Below, in pieces: positions 5,840 to 8,165 of a stretch of 8,165 nt of DNA. The notes below the pieces were generated by a model. It was not told the DNA's origin. It saw only the letters and a program-made list of their open reading frames with translations, and did not search any database. This stretch comes from Acidobacteriota bacterium (GTDB lineage Bacteria; Actinomycetota; Actinomycetes; Actinomycetales; Micrococcaceae). The stretch lies in NCBI GenBank assembly GCA_019352125.1, contig JABBNV010000084.1, positions 1,988 to 10,152 on the forward strand, given 5' to 3'. How positions within the stretch are numbered: position 1 is the first letter of the stretch; every line of letters begins with the position of its first letter. The translations under genes and the position numbers were made by a program.

Positions 5840-7384
5840 TTAGCTGAGGTAGGAGAAGACGCCCATCATGCCTCGTTCGGCATGGTAGGCGTTGTGGCAG
5901 TGGGTGAGCCACTGGCCGGGATTATCGGCATCGAAGCTGACGGTCACGGTTTGCTTGGGCCGGACGATGACGGTGTCTTTGCGGGCTCCGGTGGTCCCTA
6001 CCTGGAAGGTGTGTCCGTGAATGTGCATGGGGTGCCACATCATGGTCTCGTTGACGAAATTCACTTCCACCCGCTCACCGGCCTTGAGATCAAAGGCGTT
6101 TTCGAATGGTTTGGTCATATCGAAGCGTCGTCCGTTGATGCCCCAGTCGTACTTCATCATTCCGCCAGTCAGTCGTAGCTCATGGACCCTGTCCGGCTTC
6201 TTCGACGGCAAGGTCACAGCCGGATCTGCGGTGAGTTGGCCGCCGTCGACGACCTTCCCGGTCAGGTTCGTGGGGAGACTGTCCTTCCCTGGTGCGGTTC
6301 CGGTCCCCGTAGAAACGAGTCCGTAGCTCATCTGGTCTTTGCCCTCAGCTAAAGCGATCACGGGCGTGTAACCCTCCCGGACGGTCAGGAGAGCATCGAT
6401 GCGTTCGCCCATGCCAAGCACGACGGCGTCGACCTCCGTATGCTGGACGGGGAACCCATCCGTGTGGGTCAGAGTCAGCTGCTGACCGGAGACCCCGACC
6501 CGGTAGGCGGTATCACCGGCGGCATTGATGATACGCAGGCGGATGCGCTCCCCCGCTTTGGCTTTGAAAGTCTCCGGGGTCCCGGAGTCTTGGCCGTTGA
6601 AGAGATGGAGGGGGTAGGCGACGTCTCCGGCATCCCCGCCGAGGAAGGCGCTGGAGGAGCCCATGAGCATGTGTCCGGTGTCCATGCCTGCGCCCTGGTT
6701 CATGCTGGGGCTACTGGGCGTCCCTCCCATGGACCCCATGGACCCCATGCCTTGGGAGAGTTCCTTCAGCACCTGATCCGGAGTACCGGTGACGCCGTCG
6801 AGCCAGTCGTCCAGAACGATGACCCAGTCCTTGTCGTATTTCAGGGGTTCCTTTGGGTCCTCGATAATCAGAGCCCCATAGAGGGCGCGTTCGCGCTGCA
6901 TCTCCACGTGAGAGTGGTACCAGTAGGTCCCTGGGTGCGGGAGCTTGAAACTGTAGGGGTAGTCCGTCCCGGCCGCGATCGGATCCTGGGTGACGTTGGG
7001 GACGCCGTCAGCGTTATTGCGCAGGGCCAGCCCGTGCCAGTGAATACTGGTGGGCTCGGTGAGCCTGTTGGCGACGGTGACAGCAAGCAGGTCCCCGGCT
7101 ACACCTCGCAGGGTGGGTGCGACGAGCGCGCCGTCGTACCCCCAGGTGGTGATTTTCTTCCCAGCCAAAGTCGTAGAAAACTGCTGCGGTGTGAGCGTTT
7201 TGCTGACGGTTTTTCCTGTGGAGGGTCTTTTGTTCTCGTATTCGGTGATCAGTGGGTCGGTCGGCAGGAGGCGTCCGGTCTGCACGGCGGTGGGTGGGGC
7301 AGGTGTGCAGGCGGCCAGAGCTGCCGCAGCAGCGGCCGCCACGGAGAGCCCCAGAAAAGTGCGGCGATTATGTGGGTAAATCAT
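5840..7384 (-). CDS. Tat-exported lipoprotein multicopper oxidase, three-domain copper-resistance type
   Basis: A 514-residue blue copper oxidase of the CueO/CopA type, which couples substrate or Cu(I) oxidation to reduction of oxygen to water outside the membrane. The N-terminus has a twin-arginine motif (NRRTFLG, residues 6-12), an Ala-rich core and a lipobox LAAC with Cys26, so it should be folded with copper in the cytoplasm, exported by Tat and lipid-anchored. Copper sites are complete: HWHG (115-118), WYHSH (155-159), HPMHIHGH (451-458) and HCHNAYHAERGM (495-506), the last with the type 1 Cys496 and axial Met506. A methionine-rich insert (about 212-241, with MGSMGSMGG) resembles the copper-binding loops of cuprous oxidases. 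ATG at 7384 has AGAAGGA upstream with good spacing. The gene starts 25 bases after the CcdA chimera stop and is followed at once by lgt. A role in copper detoxification is inferred from family and context. Confidence 0.95.
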   Translation of the reverse strand: MIYPHNRRTFLGLSVAAAAAAALAACTPAPPTAVQTGRLLPTDPLITEYENKRPSTGKTVSKTLTPQQFSTTLAGKKITTWGYDGALVAPTLRGVAGDLLAVTVANRLTEPTSIHWHGLALRNNADGVPNVTQDPIAAGTDYPYSFKLPHPGTYWYHSHVEMQRERALYGALIIEDPKEPLKYDKDWVIVLDDWLDGVTGTPDQVLKELSQGMGSMGSMGGTPSSPSMNQGAGMDTGHMLMGSSSAFLGGDAGDVAYPLHLFNGQDSGTPETFKAKAGERIRLRIINAAGDTAYRVGVSGQQLTLTHTDGFPVQHTEVDAVVLGMGERIDALLTVREGYTPVIALAEGKDQMSYGLVSTGTGTAPGKDSLPTNLTGKVVDGGQLTADPAVTLPSKKPDRVHELRLTGGMMKYDWGINGRRFDMTKPFENAFDLKAGERVEVNFVNETMMWHPMHIHGHTFQVGTTGARKDTVIVRPKQTVTVSFDADNPGQWLTHCHNAYHAERGMMGVFSYLS

Positions 7385-7409
7385 GATGAATTCCTTCTAA
7401 AGGGTGTGT

Positions 7410-8090
7410 TTAGACGATGGTGAGGAACGTGCCGGAGAGGTTTTGCAGCTGGTAGATCCATTGCATCCAGAGCCCGGAGGCCATCAGGACGCCGAGGGCG
7501 ATCAGCATTCCGGCACCGGCAATGTTGACGATGCGGATGTGCCGGCGGACGAATCCCAGAATCTGGGAGACCCAGCCGAGACCTAAGGCAACGAGGAGGA
7601 ACGGGATGCCCAAGCCCAAACAATAGATGAACGCCAACAGGGCACCGCGCCAGGCGCTGCCTGAAGTGACGCTGAGGGCCAAGACGGCGCTGAGAGTGGG
7701 TCCCATGCAGGGTGTCCAGCCAAGGCCGAAGACAATCCCCAGCAGCGGTGCCCCGCCTAGGCCCGTCCGCCGGGTCAGAGCAAGCCTGCGGGTCTGCTGA
7801 AGCCACGAGAATTTCCCCAGCAACACCAATCCCATGACGATCACCACCACACCCAAGACGCGCAAGAGCGGGTCCTGCCAGCGCAGCCCCAGCCAGTTGA
7901 GGTCCTCAATCATTGCCGAGGCGAAATGTGGCTTTGCGCGGGCGGAGTCGAGGTCTTCGTTGCGCATTACAAGGGTGCCACCCGCCGCCTGGGCGCGTTG
8001 GTGGGCCGTCCAGAAGGTGCGCGCGTGCCCAATGTGCAGCAAACCTGTTGGAGAAGGAGCCAGCCTGCCCCGATAACCGCTCGTGCTCAT
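7410..8090 (-). CDS. Chimeric ORF: GluQRS-like N-terminus fused in frame to C-terminal CcdA
   Basis: This 226-residue frame joins two unrelated proteins. Residues 1-72 match the start of a class I glutamyl-tRNA synthetase or glutamyl-Q tRNA(Asp) synthetase: GRLAPSPTGLLHIGHARTFW with the HIGH motif at 19-22, then MRNEDLDSARAKP and EDLNWLGLRW. From about residue 73 (base 7874) the text becomes the second half of a CcdA/DsbD-type thiol-disulfide membrane transporter: hydrophobic LLRVLGVVVIVMGLVLLG, the conserved FGLGWTPCMGPTLSAVLALS with Cys128, and two or more further helices. The first CcdA helices, including the partner cysteine, are missing, and so are the synthetase's tRNA-binding parts and KMSKS-type loop. 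Neither activity is expected. The ribosome binding site is weak (TAAGG, four bases from the ATG). It leads the oxidase-lgt series with a 25-base gap. It could be a natural deletion fusion or an assembly join. Confidence 0.8.
   Translation of the reverse strand: MSTSGYRGRLAPSPTGLLHIGHARTFWTAHQRAQAAGGTLVMRNEDLDSARAKPHFASAMIEDLNWLGLRWQDPLLRVLGVVVIVMGLVLLGKFSWLQQTRRLALTRRTGLGGAPLLGIVFGLGWTPCMGPTLSAVLALSVTSGSAWRGALLAFIYCLGLGIPFLLVALGLGWVSQILGFVRRHIRIVNIAGAGMLIALGVLMASGLWMQWIYQLQNLSGTFLTIV
7864..7878 (-). other. Breakpoint between GluQRS-like and CcdA sequence
   Basis: On the minus strand the codons for LRWQ (synthetase-like) pass directly into DPLLRVLG (CcdA third helix). The exact join cannot be fixed without homologues, but it must lie within a few codons of base 7874. 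No insertion sequence end or obvious repeat marks it. Confidence 0.6.
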
Positions 8091-8165
8091 TGGGCCTTAC
8101 TGCACAATAATGTGAAGGTAAAAGGCCGTTTCATGTCTGCCCAGTATACAAGACTGTGTGGCGGA

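Noticed and set aside
5109..5912. Minus-strand open frame of 267 codons overlapping lgt and the oxidase
   Set aside because: It is a shifted frame over lgt, Arg/Pro-rich, without membrane segments or motifs.
6440..7423. Plus-strand open frame of 327 codons
   Set aside because: It lies antisense to the well-supported multicopper oxidase and is a product of GC-rich codon bias; no domain is visible.
8092..8165. Promoter with TATACT at 8148-8143 for the minus-strand operon
   Set aside because: The -35 would fall at or beyond the window edge, so it cannot be assessed.

Overview
The window looks like accessory DNA from a high-GC actinobacterium, probably of the Arthrobacter/Micrococcaceae type. 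This is inferred from GC-rich codon use, an actinobacterial-style c-di-AMP (ydaO) riboswitch in front of an M23 peptidase, an actinobacterial-type Lgt, and a DUF3105-like remnant. No species marker is present.

Layout. (1) Bases 1-454, minus strand: the N-terminal part of an alpha/beta hydrolase that needs frame changes to be read and runs off the left edge. (2) Bases 455-1022: no recognised gene, one 10-bp inverted repeat. (3) Bases 1023-2795: a complete IS1182-family insertion sequence with 20-bp terminal inverted repeats (19/20 matches, CTAG at both outer ends). Its transposase keeps all three presumed DDE residues in one frame but is cut by two in-frame stop codons. (4) Bases 2973-4022, plus strand: a TTGACA promoter element, a 19-bp palindrome resembling a CsoR-type copper operator, a c-di-AMP riboswitch and a secreted M23 endopeptidase. 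(5) Bases 4194-8090, minus strand: an operon-like run in the order GluQRS/CcdA chimera, multicopper oxidase, lgt, decayed DUF3105 gene, small two-helix membrane protein.

How the parts fit. The multicopper oxidase carries a twin-arginine signal with a lipobox, so it should be folded in the cytoplasm, exported by Tat and lipid-anchored. The lgt gene, four to fourteen bases downstream depending on the start used, supplies the enzyme that attaches that lipid. CcdA-type thiol transporters, DUF3105 proteins and small membrane proteins are plausible partners in extracytoplasmic copper handling. The CsoR-like palindrome in front of the divergently placed M23 gene suggests that a cell-wall hydrolase belongs to the same response.

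The region also shows decay: the hydrolase, transposase, DUF3105 and CcdA genes are all damaged, while the oxidase, lgt, the M23 peptidase and its riboswitch are intact. The most unusual items are the in-frame fusion of a glutamyl-tRNA-synthetase-like N-terminus to the second half of CcdA, and the stacking of a putative copper operator on a c-di-AMP riboswitch.
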